Shown here in pieces: positions 33,564 to 41,422 of a stretch of DNA of 56,041 nt. Within the stretch, counting starts at the first letter, position 1. Every line of letters starts with the position of its first letter. Origin of the DNA: JAJRAG01 sp050010535 (GTDB lineage: Archaea; Thermoplasmatota; Thermoplasmata; Methanomassiliicoccales; JACIVX01); assembly GCA_050010535.1 (NCBI GenBank), contig JBEKKT010000006.1, positions 1 to 56,041 of the forward strand. Direction: 5' to 3'. Under the pieces are notes generated by a model. The model saw only the letters and a list, made by a program, of their open reading frames with translations. It did no database searches and was not told the origin of the DNA. The translations under genes and the position numbers were made by a program.

Positions 33564-33785
33564 TTACCTGATTGCCTGTATCTGCGCTCTCAGGTCTCTG
33601 ATCTTCTCGCTCAGACGCTCCATTCTATCCTCGTTTCTGAGCCGAATCCTGTCAAACTCCTCTTTGGTGATCTTCTTGTCCTTCAGCTTTTTGAGAGCGT
33701 CGTCCAACTCGCTTCGATAACCTCCCTTGATCGCGTTCAGCTCCTTAATCCTCCTCTCGAGGCGCTCTACCTTCGGTACGAGCAT
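33564..33785 (-). CDS. Small coiled-coil protein
   Basis: 73 residues, almost all helical with heptads (VERLERRIKELN, LKKLKDKKITKEEFDRIRLR, MERLSEKIRDLRAQIQAI). It begins MLVPKVERLE and ends in an Ile-Arg tail, with no domain beyond the coiled coil. Short proteins of this kind are widespread in Thermoplasmata and methanogens and have no assigned role. A TATA-like ATTAATATT lies about 60 nt upstream. Confidence 0.65.
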   Translation of the reverse strand: MLVPKVERLERRIKELNAIKGGYRSELDDALKKLKDKKITKEEFDRIRLRNEDRMERLSEKIRDLRAQIQAIR

Positions 33786-33946
33786 TACCGCTCACCCCCA
33801 ATTGTCCGCTTTCCCCTCAGTGAAAAGGCATTCTCCTGCCGAATATTAATCATAGCGCACGCAACGATGGACAGATTGTCTAATCTCTGCAAAGCCAATA
33901 ACCTGCATGCCAATCGCAGTGAATCGTCCTGACTGCTCGCAATAGC

Positions 33947-34372
33947 TCAGCCTCTCATCCAGAGTTGCGCTCCGGAGAGATTCTCAAGGAGTCTCATCGA
34001 TCTAGACGGGATGAGGTGCAGATGCGAATGGCAACTGCAATCGGACGAACCGAACCCTTTAACAATGCTTCTCGAGCCTGGCAAATCGCCCACGACCCTG
34101 TTCAGTACGCATTCCATTCTGTTCTCGTTTGGCACCAGTATCGCTTGAATCGCCTCGCCAGCGCAGAGAAGATAGTCGATATGCCAATGAGTCCTCTTCG
34201 CTCTCGAGAAATGCCTATGGACCCTAGACTCCAGCCCACTCAGGGCTGATCCGACATATGCGTATGTGCCTCCCGGGAAGGAATAGGTGCCGAGTTTCCC
34301 GACCCGGACAACCCTATTCGGTTCCGGTATTCGGAGGAAAAGGATGTAGGCACCCTTGAGGAGGGGAGACAT
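33947..34372 (-). CDS. GIY-YIG-like protein of the DUF123 family
   Basis: 141 residues. GTYAYVGSALSGLESRVHRHF is the DUF123 version of the GIY-YIG nuclease core (the Arg and Tyr are present), followed by HWHIDYLL and a Cys-rich SSDCSCHSHL segment with a His. DUF123 occurs alone in archaea and as an endonuclease III partner elsewhere. A DNA-repair nuclease role is inferred from the fold only. Confidence 0.8.
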   Translation of the reverse strand: MSPLLKGAYILFLRIPEPNRVVRVGKLGTYSFPGGTYAYVGSALSGLESRVHRHFSRAKRTHWHIDYLLCAGEAIQAILVPNENRMECVLNRVVGDLPGSRSIVKGFGSSDCSCHSHLHLIPSRSMRLLENLSGAQLWMRG

Positions 34373-34397
34373 CGATGAGATCCGCCGGAGCCGAAGG

Positions 34398-34766
34398 TCA
34401 CCAGACCGGCTCGGAGCACATGTCGAGCATCCTGTTCGCGAGACCCGTAGCCCGATAGATGATCCAGTTGCCTTCCTGCTTACCAGTTATCAGACCTTCC
34501 TCCTTCAAGATGCCGAGGTGGTAGGACAACTTGGAATCCGGTACCGAGGTGATCTCCTTTATCAGGCAAACGCAAAGGGGATGACGCTTCAGGATGTAGA
34601 GAATGCGTACTCTCAGGGGATCGGACAGGGCTTGGAACAGTCTCCCCAGCTCCTCTATCTTCCTCTCAGGGGGCAGGGATGACGCGATGCTTTCGATGCC
34701 TCCAATCTCCTCCAGCGACTTCCTTATCGGATCAGGAATCTCCACTCGTCCACCTCCAGTCTGCAT
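34398..34766 (-). CDS. ArsR-family transcription regulator
   Basis: 122 residues with a winged-helix core: LSDPLRVRILYILKRHPLCV, DSKLSYHLGILKEEGLI and GNWIIYRA. LCVC at the start of the recognition region resembles the ELCVC metal/metalloid site of ArsR/SmtB sensors. A second Cys is near the C-terminus (DMCSEP). The ATG at 34766 gives a longer N-terminus than usual (about 25 residues before the domain). It is the gene next to the 3' end of the methanogenesis-marker operon but is separated by 86 bp. Confidence 0.85.
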   Translation of the reverse strand: MQTGGGRVEIPDPIRKSLEEIGGIESIASSLPPERKIEELGRLFQALSDPLRVRILYILKRHPLCVCLIKEITSVPDSKLSYHLGILKEEGLITGKQEGNWIIYRATGLANRMLDMCSEPVW

Positions 34767-34852
34767 GCCACACTGCGAGTAGTGTTCTGACGGTCAACTA
34801 TGCCCCGCTCCGTAATTAGCCTTTCGGGAAAACGTCGCTCCCGGGCGGAATA

Positions 34853-35791
34853 CTACTCGGACCCCGAGCTTATCCTCGTCTCCCTGGCTTCGACCTCGCT
34901 CTTCGTTAGGATCGTGATGAGGGTGCTGCCACCGATTTTTGCACCTGAAATATCTGCCACGTCCCCAATCTCGTGACCGAAAATGTCGATGCTCGCAAGC
35001 TGTTCTCTCCACTCTTCGTAGGGTATCTTCACCCTAAGGCCATCAAGGTGCAGTACGATCGGTGCTGGCCTCAGGCTCTTCTGCACCGCCTCGAGTGACT
35101 CGATACGCTGCTTCACTTCGGCGGGATGAACGAAGAGAGGATCCTCGTCGATCTCCCTTCTCCTAGCCTCGATGATCTTCCCGAGCGCTCCCGCCGTCTC
35201 TTCCAGCTTGGCGATCTCCTCCGCCCGCCTCATCCTCTCGACCTTTCTGCAGACCCCCGTCACAAGGGCCTCGCAGCCCGGCAGCGCTTTGATGTCCGGA
35301 CCACAGACCACAATCACGGGGATCTCGATGTTCTCGAATAGGCGTATCTTCTCCTTCAGGATGCAGTCCTCGAAGTTACCCAGGACGAACACCGCCGCAT
35401 CGTATTCCTCGATCGTGGATCTCTCGTCCGCCGATATCTGGGCCGTCTGCCTTCCCTTTCCCCGTGCAAGTCCCATCACGACGGTGATGGCCCCGTACCT
35501 GCGCAGATGCTCCGCGATATCGCATACGGGGTGAGGCATGTGGTGTCTCCCGAGCGTGGGGGCGACGACGGCGATCTCTGTCCCCGCCAAGGGGACGTCG
35601 GTCAGCTTCCCGCCCAGTTCCTGCGTCTTCTTCTCTATGACAGGGACGTCCTCCTCCGGGACCACCAATGTGACGACGATCTGTACCTGGATCTGGGTCT
35701 TCTGTATGACGAAACCCCCGAGGTCCTCGACCAGCTCATAGAACTCGTTGATTCTGTAGACTCCGCCGTCGAACATGAGCACCTTGTACAT
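34853..35791 (-). CDS. mmp7: Methanogenesis marker protein 7
   Basis: About 312 residues from the ATG at 35791, whose A is shared with the TAA of the preceding gene (TAATG); the 16 codons upstream belong to mmp17. Features: MYKVLMFDGGVYRINEF, ALVTGVCRKVERM with a Cys, a long coiled-coil stretch (210-260) and IGDVADISGAKIGGSTLITI at the end. Marker 7 is restricted to methane-metabolising archaea and has been reported as part of the ATP-driven MCR activation complex with McrC. It is last in the six-gene operon. Confidence 0.9.
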   Translation of the reverse strand: MYKVLMFDGGVYRINEFYELVEDLGGFVIQKTQIQVQIVVTLVVPEEDVPVIEKKTQELGGKLTDVPLAGTEIAVVAPTLGRHHMPHPVCDIAEHLRRYGAITVVMGLARGKGRQTAQISADERSTIEEYDAAVFVLGNFEDCILKEKIRLFENIEIPVIVVCGPDIKALPGCEALVTGVCRKVERMRRAEEIAKLEETAGALGKIIEARRREIDEDPLFVHPAEVKQRIESLEAVQKSLRPAPIVLHLDGLRVKIPYEEWREQLASIDIFGHEIGDVADISGAKIGGSTLITILTKSEVEARETRISSGSE

Positions 35792-36348
35792 TAGCTCACC
35801 ACCATCTCGGCGTGGACTTTCTCTGCTAGCTCGACCCACTCCTTCTTCATTTCGTGCTCCGTCGCGGCGACGGTCATGACGTTCTCCGATGAGATGTTGT
35901 GCCGAATCTTGAAACCCTCGGGAAGGAGTCGCCAGACTGCGTCGAGGATTTTGCTCTTCAGCTCCTCGCCGGGGTCCAGACCGATGTCCGATATCTCCTT
36001 CTCCAATATCCCTCTGCAGAACAGCTCCAGCCTGGTCAGCTGGTCTATCCTTTCTCGTCCGTAATTGTGCCAGAGCAGTGATATCAGGGTGGAGGAGTAG
36101 GTCTCGTCCCTAATTGTCACCATCGTCCCGCCCTCAGTGCCAGACACGTCGGCGATGTCGGATACTTTGACGAGCCCCGCCGCCTTTCTAGTCCGAATCG
36201 AAACCAGGAACAGAGGGTCGGAAGGCCTAATGACGAACCGCACGGCCTCAACCATCCTCGTCAGTCCAACGTCTAGGAGGATGCCGTTGAAAAGGTCCAA
36301 GTAGCTGTCCGTTCCGTACTTCTCGATGCCCTCCACATCGACCTTCAT
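35791..36348 (-). CDS. mmp17: Methanogenesis marker protein 17
   Basis: 185 residues: GIEKYGTDSYLDLFNGILLD, then FLVSIRTRKAAG, IADVSGTEGGTMVTIRDETY and a C-terminal helical half. The VSDIADVSGTEGG segment resembles IGDVADISGAKIGG at the end of marker 7, so the two proteins share a repeated unit. Reported as a partner of McrC and marker 7 in the MCR activation complex. Overlaps neighbours by 4 bp (start) and 1 bp (stop). Confidence 0.9.
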   Translation of the reverse strand: MKVDVEGIEKYGTDSYLDLFNGILLDVGLTRMVEAVRFVIRPSDPLFLVSIRTRKAAGLVKVSDIADVSGTEGGTMVTIRDETYSSTLISLLWHNYGRERIDQLTRLELFCRGILEKEISDIGLDPGEELKSKILDAVWRLLPEGFKIRHNISSENVMTVAATEHEMKKEWVELAEKVHAEMVVS

Positions 36349-37577
36349 CTTCCACCCTCTAGGAATCCAGATGCGAGCAGTGCGGCCCCTACGGCCCCGA
36401 TGTACTGGGACTTGTCCGGCACGATCGGTCTCTGGCCGAGAACGTCGGAGATCGCCGTCACCATGCCGCTTATGAGACTCGTTCCTCCGACCTGGATGAC
36501 GGGCTGTCTGATTTCAATCTCCTGAAGCTGCTGCTCGAAAACCTGCTCGGCGACGCTGTGACATGCAGCCGACGCCACGTCCTCGACCGACATGCCCTCC
36601 GCGAGCGACGTGACGAGGTCCTGAATGCCGAATATCGAGCAGTAAGAGTTCATGTTCACCTTCTTGTAGTTCCCCTTGTCCGCGAGCTGACCAAGCTCGG
36701 TTATCTCGATCTTGAGTCTCTTAGCAACGAGCTCGAGGAAGCGACCCGAGGCGCCGGCGCATATGCCGCCCATAGTGAAGCTGTCTGGGATCCCGTCTCT
36801 GACCGTTATCGCCTTATTATCCATTCCTCCGATGTCGATGATGGTCGCCTCGCCCTTCTGCCGGTTCGCAAGCCAGACCGCTCCCTTCGAGTTGACCGTA
36901 AGCTCCTCTTGAATGAGCCTAGCGCCCATTTTCTTCCCGATAAAGTACCTGCCATAGCCAGTGACCCCGATGCCCTCGATCTCCTGCAACTTGACTCCAG
37001 CTTCACTCAGTGCCTTCCCGACAGCCTCTTCAGCCGACGCAAGGACCTCTCCGGTCGGTAGCCAGTACTCCCCGAGAATCTCGTTATCCCTCATCACCAT
37101 CGCCTTCGTCGTCGACGACCCTGAATCGATCCCTAGGGTCAGGCCGACCTGCCGTTCCCTCGCGAGAAGTTCCTTGCGCGAGACGATTGTCACAAGCGCC
37201 TCCATCCTCGTCAGCATTTGACCTGCCTTCGTTCGCTCTGTGAAGGAGTACGTGACCACCGGCAGTCGGGAATGATTCTGAATGTACCTTCGTATCTCGT
37301 TCCTGACCAGAGCTCCTTCCGCGCACCTGAAGCAGCTGGCGATGAAGACCGCATCGGCATCGTACCTGCCCTCAGTGAGCGCGACTCCTCTGGCGATGAG
37401 CATCCTGAGCTGGGGGCTCGTAGGGGAGAATCCGAATCTCTCCACCGCCTTGTCGACCCCCTCCAAATCTATGTCCGGGGAGACCATCTTCGCGCCAACG
37501 GCACTCGCCGCCCTCTCGATCTCGCCCTGAACTCCGCTGTACTCCGTGCCGCATGAGAGCTGAGCAATTTTGATCAT
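36345..37577 (-). CDS. mmp15: Methanogenesis marker protein 15 (HgdC-like ATPase)
   Basis: About 410 residues from the ATG at 37577, one base after the mmp5 stop; the longer frame starting 19 codons earlier lies inside mmp5. The C-terminal 280 residues are a BadF/BadG/HgdC ATPase: GLTLGIDSGSSTTKAMV, GGMDNKAITV, CAGASGRFLE and NSYCSIFGIQDL. The two cysteines match those binding the 4Fe-4S cluster in HgdC. The N-terminal 130 residues are marker-specific with Cys pairs. By analogy it drives ATP-dependent low-potential electron transfer; its target here is unproven. Confidence 0.9.
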   Translation of the reverse strand: MIKIAQLSCGTEYSGVQGEIERAASAVGAKMVSPDIDLEGVDKAVERFGFSPTSPQLRMLIARGVALTEGRYDADAVFIASCFRCAEGALVRNEIRRYIQNHSRLPVVTYSFTERTKAGQMLTRMEALVTIVSRKELLARERQVGLTLGIDSGSSTTKAMVMRDNEILGEYWLPTGEVLASAEEAVGKALSEAGVKLQEIEGIGVTGYGRYFIGKKMGARLIQEELTVNSKGAVWLANRQKGEATIIDIGGMDNKAITVRDGIPDSFTMGGICAGASGRFLELVAKRLKIEITELGQLADKGNYKKVNMNSYCSIFGIQDLVTSLAEGMSVEDVASAACHSVAEQVFEQQLQEIEIRQPVIQVGGTSLISGMVTAISDVLGQRPIVPDKSQYIGAVGAALLASGFLEGGR

Positions 37578-37578
37578 C

Positions 37579-38007
37579 TTAGCCCCCCAGGAACTCCTTG
37601 ATCTTCGAGACCATCCGCTTTGCGCCTTCCTCATCTTCAGGATAGGGCACCTCTAGGATGGGGATGCCTTTCTTCCTGAGGAGGTACTTCACCATCTCAT
37701 TCGTCCGGTAGCACCCCACGCACCCGAATGAGTAGGGAGGGTCCTCCATCACGATCGCGGCCTCTGCCTGATCGATCAGCGGCCCCCAGAGCGCCAATCT
37801 TCCCCTTATCCCGGAAGGGACCTCGACGCCCGCGTACTTGAGCCCCCTCTTTACGTCTTCGGGAGTGACGTTCAACGGAGGTGAATCGATCTCGAGGTCA
37901 GTGACCCTTTCCCTTATCGCCTTCATGACGCTCAACGGCTCGTGTCCAAAACGCTCCACCAAATCGTACAGTATGAGACTATTAGGCGGAACGATGAAAA
38001 CCTTCAT
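37579..38007 (-). CDS. mmp5: Methanogenesis marker protein 5
   Basis: 142 residues: MKVFIVPPNSLILYDLVERFG, GRLALWGPLIDQAEAAIVME and YSFGCVGCYRTNEMVKYLL. The CVGC motif and the following helix resemble HgdB-type partners of HgdC ATPases, which fits its position directly before marker 15. Function not established. ATG overlaps the mmp6 stop by 4 bp. Confidence 0.88.
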   Translation of the reverse strand: MKVFIVPPNSLILYDLVERFGHEPLSVMKAIRERVTDLEIDSPPLNVTPEDVKRGLKYAGVEVPSGIRGRLALWGPLIDQAEAAIVMEDPPYSFGCVGCYRTNEMVKYLLRKKGIPILEVPYPEDEEGAKRMVSKIKEFLGG

Positions 38008-38429
38008 TTCCTCACCTCGTCCACGATATCCTTCAGCTTGCCGACAGGGATTCTTCCCTTCTTCCTCGGCTCATTCGCCTTCTCCCCCCTCTCCATGGCA
38101 GAAAGACCCTTCTCCACGAGGGATAGGTCCTTCCATTCTTTCTCAAGCTGGGTGAAGCCGGGACGCGAACCATGATGGGCACGACATCTTCTGGTGTCAC
38201 CGATCGGAAAGCCCCTGATCTTCGAGTAGATACCGTTTGGATCGAGCTTCCTGACCTCCTTCAACGCGGCCTGGACATCCTCCTTGCTCCCTTCAATCAT
38301 CGCACCGTAGCACGTCTCCTTGATAGTCAGCGGCCGTCCGAGAGAGTGCACGAATCGTACGACCCGATCAGGCGTGACATCCGATGCCGGAGCTATCACT
38401 ATCATTCTCGTCTCACTTTCACTTTCCAC
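38004..38429 (-). CDS. mmp6: Methanogenesis marker protein 6
   Basis: 141 residues: VIAPASDVTPDRVVRFVHSL, IKETCYGAMIEG and GFPIGDTRRCRAHHGSRPG, the conserved RRCRAHHG stretch of marker 6. The ATG at 38429 overlaps marker 3 by 11 bp; a second Met at residue 9 would avoid part of the overlap. Function unknown; conserved with marker 5 and 15 in methanogen gene clusters. Confidence 0.88.
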   Translation of the reverse strand: MESESETRMIVIAPASDVTPDRVVRFVHSLGRPLTIKETCYGAMIEGSKEDVQAALKEVRKLDPNGIYSKIRGFPIGDTRRCRAHHGSRPGFTQLEKEWKDLSLVEKGLSAMERGEKANEPRKKGRIPVGKLKDIVDEVRK

Positions 38430-39972
38430 GTTTGGCCCCCTTCGCCTTCTTCCCTGTCTTGACCTCTCGGACGTACACGACGTCGCCGTCCTTCAGGTCC
38501 TTCGTTAGCCGGTCCACGTCGCTCACGACCTGCCCCGCAATGTTGGTGCCGTACCTCTCCTCCCCCGTTGGGCCGAACTCATCGCTGGTCTGCAACCTTA
38601 GACCGATGAGACCCCTGTTCGGCCGGGACATGTTCGTCACTGCCAAATCTCCTCTCTTGGATTCTTTGCCGAACTGGCCTTCGGGAACAAGATCGAGGGC
38701 CTCCTTTGGATTGCCCTCGAACGTCACAAGTGGCATGTCTGGATATGTGAAATGCACCTTCATCGTCCCGATGGGCTTGTGATCGAGACCAGTCATCTTC
38801 CTAATGTAGTGAGCCGTCCTAGGCGCCCTGCCATCGTCGAGCGTCCAATCGTTCAGTCTCTCCGGTCGAACCCCAAACGTCTCGACCTCTTTCGTCGCCA
38901 GGGCCTCGACGGTGAGCTCCGGTTCCTGTTCGACGACGATCGCGTCGTCTCCGGCCTCACCTTTCCTCACCTGGACGAGACCCCTTGCCTCAAGGAACCT
39001 CTGTGCAGCGCTCTGCGTCATGCCGATGGACATGACCCTTGCAGGGTTGGGGACGAGGGTGACGCTCTTGCCCTCAGGGACTAGTCTCAAAAGCTCCTTA
39101 CCCGCTGTGACGATCCCGATATTGCTGTGGGTGGGGGCAACTTGTCTTCGAACCTTGTAGAGATAGATTCTGCCCATGCCTCCTCCCTCGTGCCGAACGG
39201 TGACCATGTCCTCATCTCTCACTGATATGGTCTCCGGGACGAGCGAGACGTCCATGTTCTCGGAACAAGCCACGTACGTTTCGGTCCTGTCGGTCACGGG
39301 AAGCGTCCCGCCTTCTGTGACGACAAGGAAGTGCTCGCAGTTGACAGGGGAGTTCTGGTTGAGCTTCACACCGACGTAGCTCTCAATCGCCATGCCGTTG
39401 TCGATTTTCATTTTCAAGTTCTCGGTGACGAACGCATCCTTCGCGCTCATCTCGAGGACCACCGGCTTGACTCCGAGGATCTTGTCCCCTTCATCCAGGT
39501 CCCGCAGCACGTGTCTTCCGATCGTGATCTTTCCGAAAACCCCGCCCTCGGCGCCGTATTCGCCGTCGTGGTCCATCTTGCCGATCATGACGTAGGTTGT
39601 GCGGTTGTCGAATCCCCCAATTGTGAAGAAGCAGTCGTATCTGCCATAGTGATGCACTCCCCGAACTACCTCGATGTCGGTAGGGAAAGCCCCTACGGCC
39701 AGTACCTTCGACGTTCTCCATCGCACACCTTTGCCGGCGATATGCCCGATCACCTTTCTGAATACTCCTGCGAAATACGAGTCGTTCAGGCGAAGGACCA
39801 TCGAACCTTTGGTCGTAGATATCTCGAACTCGCTAGTTTCCTTTTGGACAAGTTCGGCCGACCGAATCACCGCAACGAGGTAGCCCTTTCGATAGGGCCG
39901 ACCTCTCAGGACATCCCGGAGCGAAGAGCCCTCTTTCGCCTCGATGGTTTCTCCGTTGACTTTAATGATCAT
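38419..39972 (-). CDS. mmp3: Methanogenesis marker protein 3 (UPF0288)
   Basis: About 517 residues from the ATG at 39972 (MIIKVNGETIEAKEGSSLRD). Start chosen because the TATA box TTAAATAC (40002-40009) predicts transcription near 39980; ATG 39990 would be leaderless and ATG 40026 lies upstream of the TATA box. The N-terminal 70 residues are ubiquitin-like, then beta-rich FKBP/cyclophilin-like parts with repeated KITIGRHVL- and VTRMS-type strands. Marker 3 is a reported subunit of the MCR activation complex. First gene of the six-gene operon. Confidence 0.9.
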   Translation of the reverse strand: MIIKVNGETIEAKEGSSLRDVLRGRPYRKGYLVAVIRSAELVQKETSEFEISTTKGSMVLRLNDSYFAGVFRKVIGHIAGKGVRWRTSKVLAVGAFPTDIEVVRGVHHYGRYDCFFTIGGFDNRTTYVMIGKMDHDGEYGAEGGVFGKITIGRHVLRDLDEGDKILGVKPVVLEMSAKDAFVTENLKMKIDNGMAIESYVGVKLNQNSPVNCEHFLVVTEGGTLPVTDRTETYVACSENMDVSLVPETISVRDEDMVTVRHEGGGMGRIYLYKVRRQVAPTHSNIGIVTAGKELLRLVPEGKSVTLVPNPARVMSIGMTQSAAQRFLEARGLVQVRKGEAGDDAIVVEQEPELTVEALATKEVETFGVRPERLNDWTLDDGRAPRTAHYIRKMTGLDHKPIGTMKVHFTYPDMPLVTFEGNPKEALDLVPEGQFGKESKRGDLAVTNMSRPNRGLIGLRLQTSDEFGPTGEERYGTNIAGQVVSDVDRLTKDLKDGDVVYVREVKTGKKAKGAKRGK

Positions 39973-40001
39973 CTGGTCATCGATTGTCATCACTAGCGGC
40001 G

Positions 40002-40009
40002 TTAAATAC
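40002..40009 (-). promoter_or_regulatory. TATA box of the mmp3 operon
   Basis: On the minus strand GTATTTAA lies about 25 nt upstream of the predicted start site for marker 3 and the five marker genes that follow. Confidence 0.6.
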
Positions 40010-40167
40010 TTTTTCACCCATGTCATGGGCTCGCCAGTAGATGTCCTTCGGAATTGAGCGCGATACGTTGGTGATAACTCCTACAAGCCTGATCCCGGCG
40101 GCTAGGCCGACGAAGCGGGTCACGAATGTCAAGCTATTAATACAGACTCCCTGGTTGGTAGAGCCGC

Positions 40168-40752
40168 ATGAACCGGGAAGAGATACTGTGTAACGTAGAG
40201 AAAAAGGTCCGAAGCATCCCCGGCGTCGCGGATATGAAGTACCTCGATGAGTATTTGAAGGAGAAGGTGGCCAGCCTCGAACATCAGACCGAGGAAAAGG
40301 GCGCGGTTGGAGGTCTCATGCCCTTCGTGAACAAGGGTGTCTGGGAGACCTTGAAGAGGAAGAACTGCTTCGTCATGGTCCTCGGCTCACAGGATGTGCC
40401 TTTGGTTGTTCCGGATCACGCGATATATCTGCTCGATCAGAAGGGGCAGATCGTCGGAGAGTTCCTGAACGAGGAAAGGCGACGAGAGATGAGGCCCAGG
40501 GACGACGTCTATTTTCTGAGCGAGGACTTCGTGCTATACCACGGCCTTGAGATTCACGGAGAACCCTACTTCCTCGTCCCAGAAATCGAGTTCCGAGGGC
40601 TTGACGGCGTGGAAGGCGTGACTAGGGTTACCTCCGCGAGCATATCCACGCCTTCCGACCATCTCATAAGGAGCACGATGGGCCTGACGACAAAGAAGCT
40701 ATGGACCCACTTAGTCGGTTTTGATTTTACTTCGGACACGAAGACGGGATAG
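40168..40752 (+). CDS. Unnamed protein, paralogue of the 44936 gene (MCR neighbour A)
   Basis: 194 residues. The C-terminal 90 are shared with the protein at 44936-45502: VYFLSEDFVLYHGLEIHG, YFLVPEIEFRGLDGVEGV and LVGFDF correspond to IFLSDDFVLY, YFLMPPISF...PGV and LVGFDI. The N-terminal half is divergent (VMVLGSQDVPLVVPDHAIYL versus VLLMGDNGAVLGE). It runs tail to tail with mcrC. No motif suggests an enzyme. I do not recognise the family; linkage to mcr genes suggests a methanogen-specific role. Confidence 0.75.
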   Translation: MNREEILCNVEKKVRSIPGVADMKYLDEYLKEKVASLEHQTEEKGAVGGLMPFVNKGVWETLKRKNCFVMVLGSQDVPLVVPDHAIYLLDQKGQIVGEFLNEERRREMRPRDDVYFLSEDFVLYHGLEIHGEPYFLVPEIEFRGLDGVEGVTRVTSASISTPSDHLIRSTMGLTTKKLWTHLVGFDFTSDTKTG

Positions 40753-40819
40753 AGCGTGCTGCCTTCTTTCATCGAATGGTGACAGAAATATCGGATCCGT
40801 CGTCCCGCCCCCCTTCTAT

Positions 40820-41422
40820 CTAAAGATTCCTCTTCACCTTGGACAGGATCTCGTCGAGCTTCGTCTGAGGACAGGTGACACCTCGTATGACGCCCGTCAC
40901 GATGTCGACTATCTTGCCCTTTGTCGCCACGTTCTCTTTCCTCGGCATGACCAAACGCGTCATTGTGCCTATCCTAGCGAAATCCTCGAAGTCCACCGGA
41001 GCTTGGCACACAATTATCGCTGGCATGTCAACGTTCCTCAGGATCAATCGGGCTTTATAGATGATGTGGTTCCTGACGTTCCCCAGGTGGATCAGGGCAA
41101 GCCTGAACTGCTGGATCCGGTCGATCTCGATCTGATCGAGACCGAATATCGAACCCGTGCTCACATCGGGGGCGTCAGCAGGTACACCGGACCCGGCATT
41201 GATGACGATGACGCTCGTGTCTATCCCCTCCTCCCTGAGGGCGTACGTGATCTCGCATACCGGCTTGGTGATGTGACGCTTGCCTGGTCCCATCGCTATG
41301 GCGACGACGTCCCTTCCGCTCTCCGATATCGTTGCCCTCTGAGCCAGACCTCCTCCGACACCGAGGCCCCTAGATTCGCGGCATTCAACAACCCGCGTGT
41401 GCCTGCCGATCCTGTCTTTCAA
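40820..41422 (-). CDS. mcrC: Methyl-coenzyme M reductase operon protein C
   Basis: 200 residues. ECRESRGLGVGGGLAQRATI, VAIAMGPGKRHITKPVCEIT and AGSGVPADAP are the McrC signature; RHITKPVCEI resembles the RHHMPHPVCDI of marker 7, to which McrC is related. McrC is a core part of the ATP-dependent complex that reduces MCR nickel to Ni(I). Here it is separated from mcrBDGA and follows atwA with a 4-bp overlap. Confidence 0.92.
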   Translation of the reverse strand: MKDRIGRHTRVVECRESRGLGVGGGLAQRATISESGRDVVAIAMGPGKRHITKPVCEITYALREEGIDTSVIVINAGSGVPADAPDVSTGSIFGLDQIEIDRIQQFRLALIHLGNVRNHIIYKARLILRNVDMPAIIVCQAPVDFEDFARIGTMTRLVMPRKENVATKGKIVDIVTGVIRGVTCPQTKLDEILSKVKRNL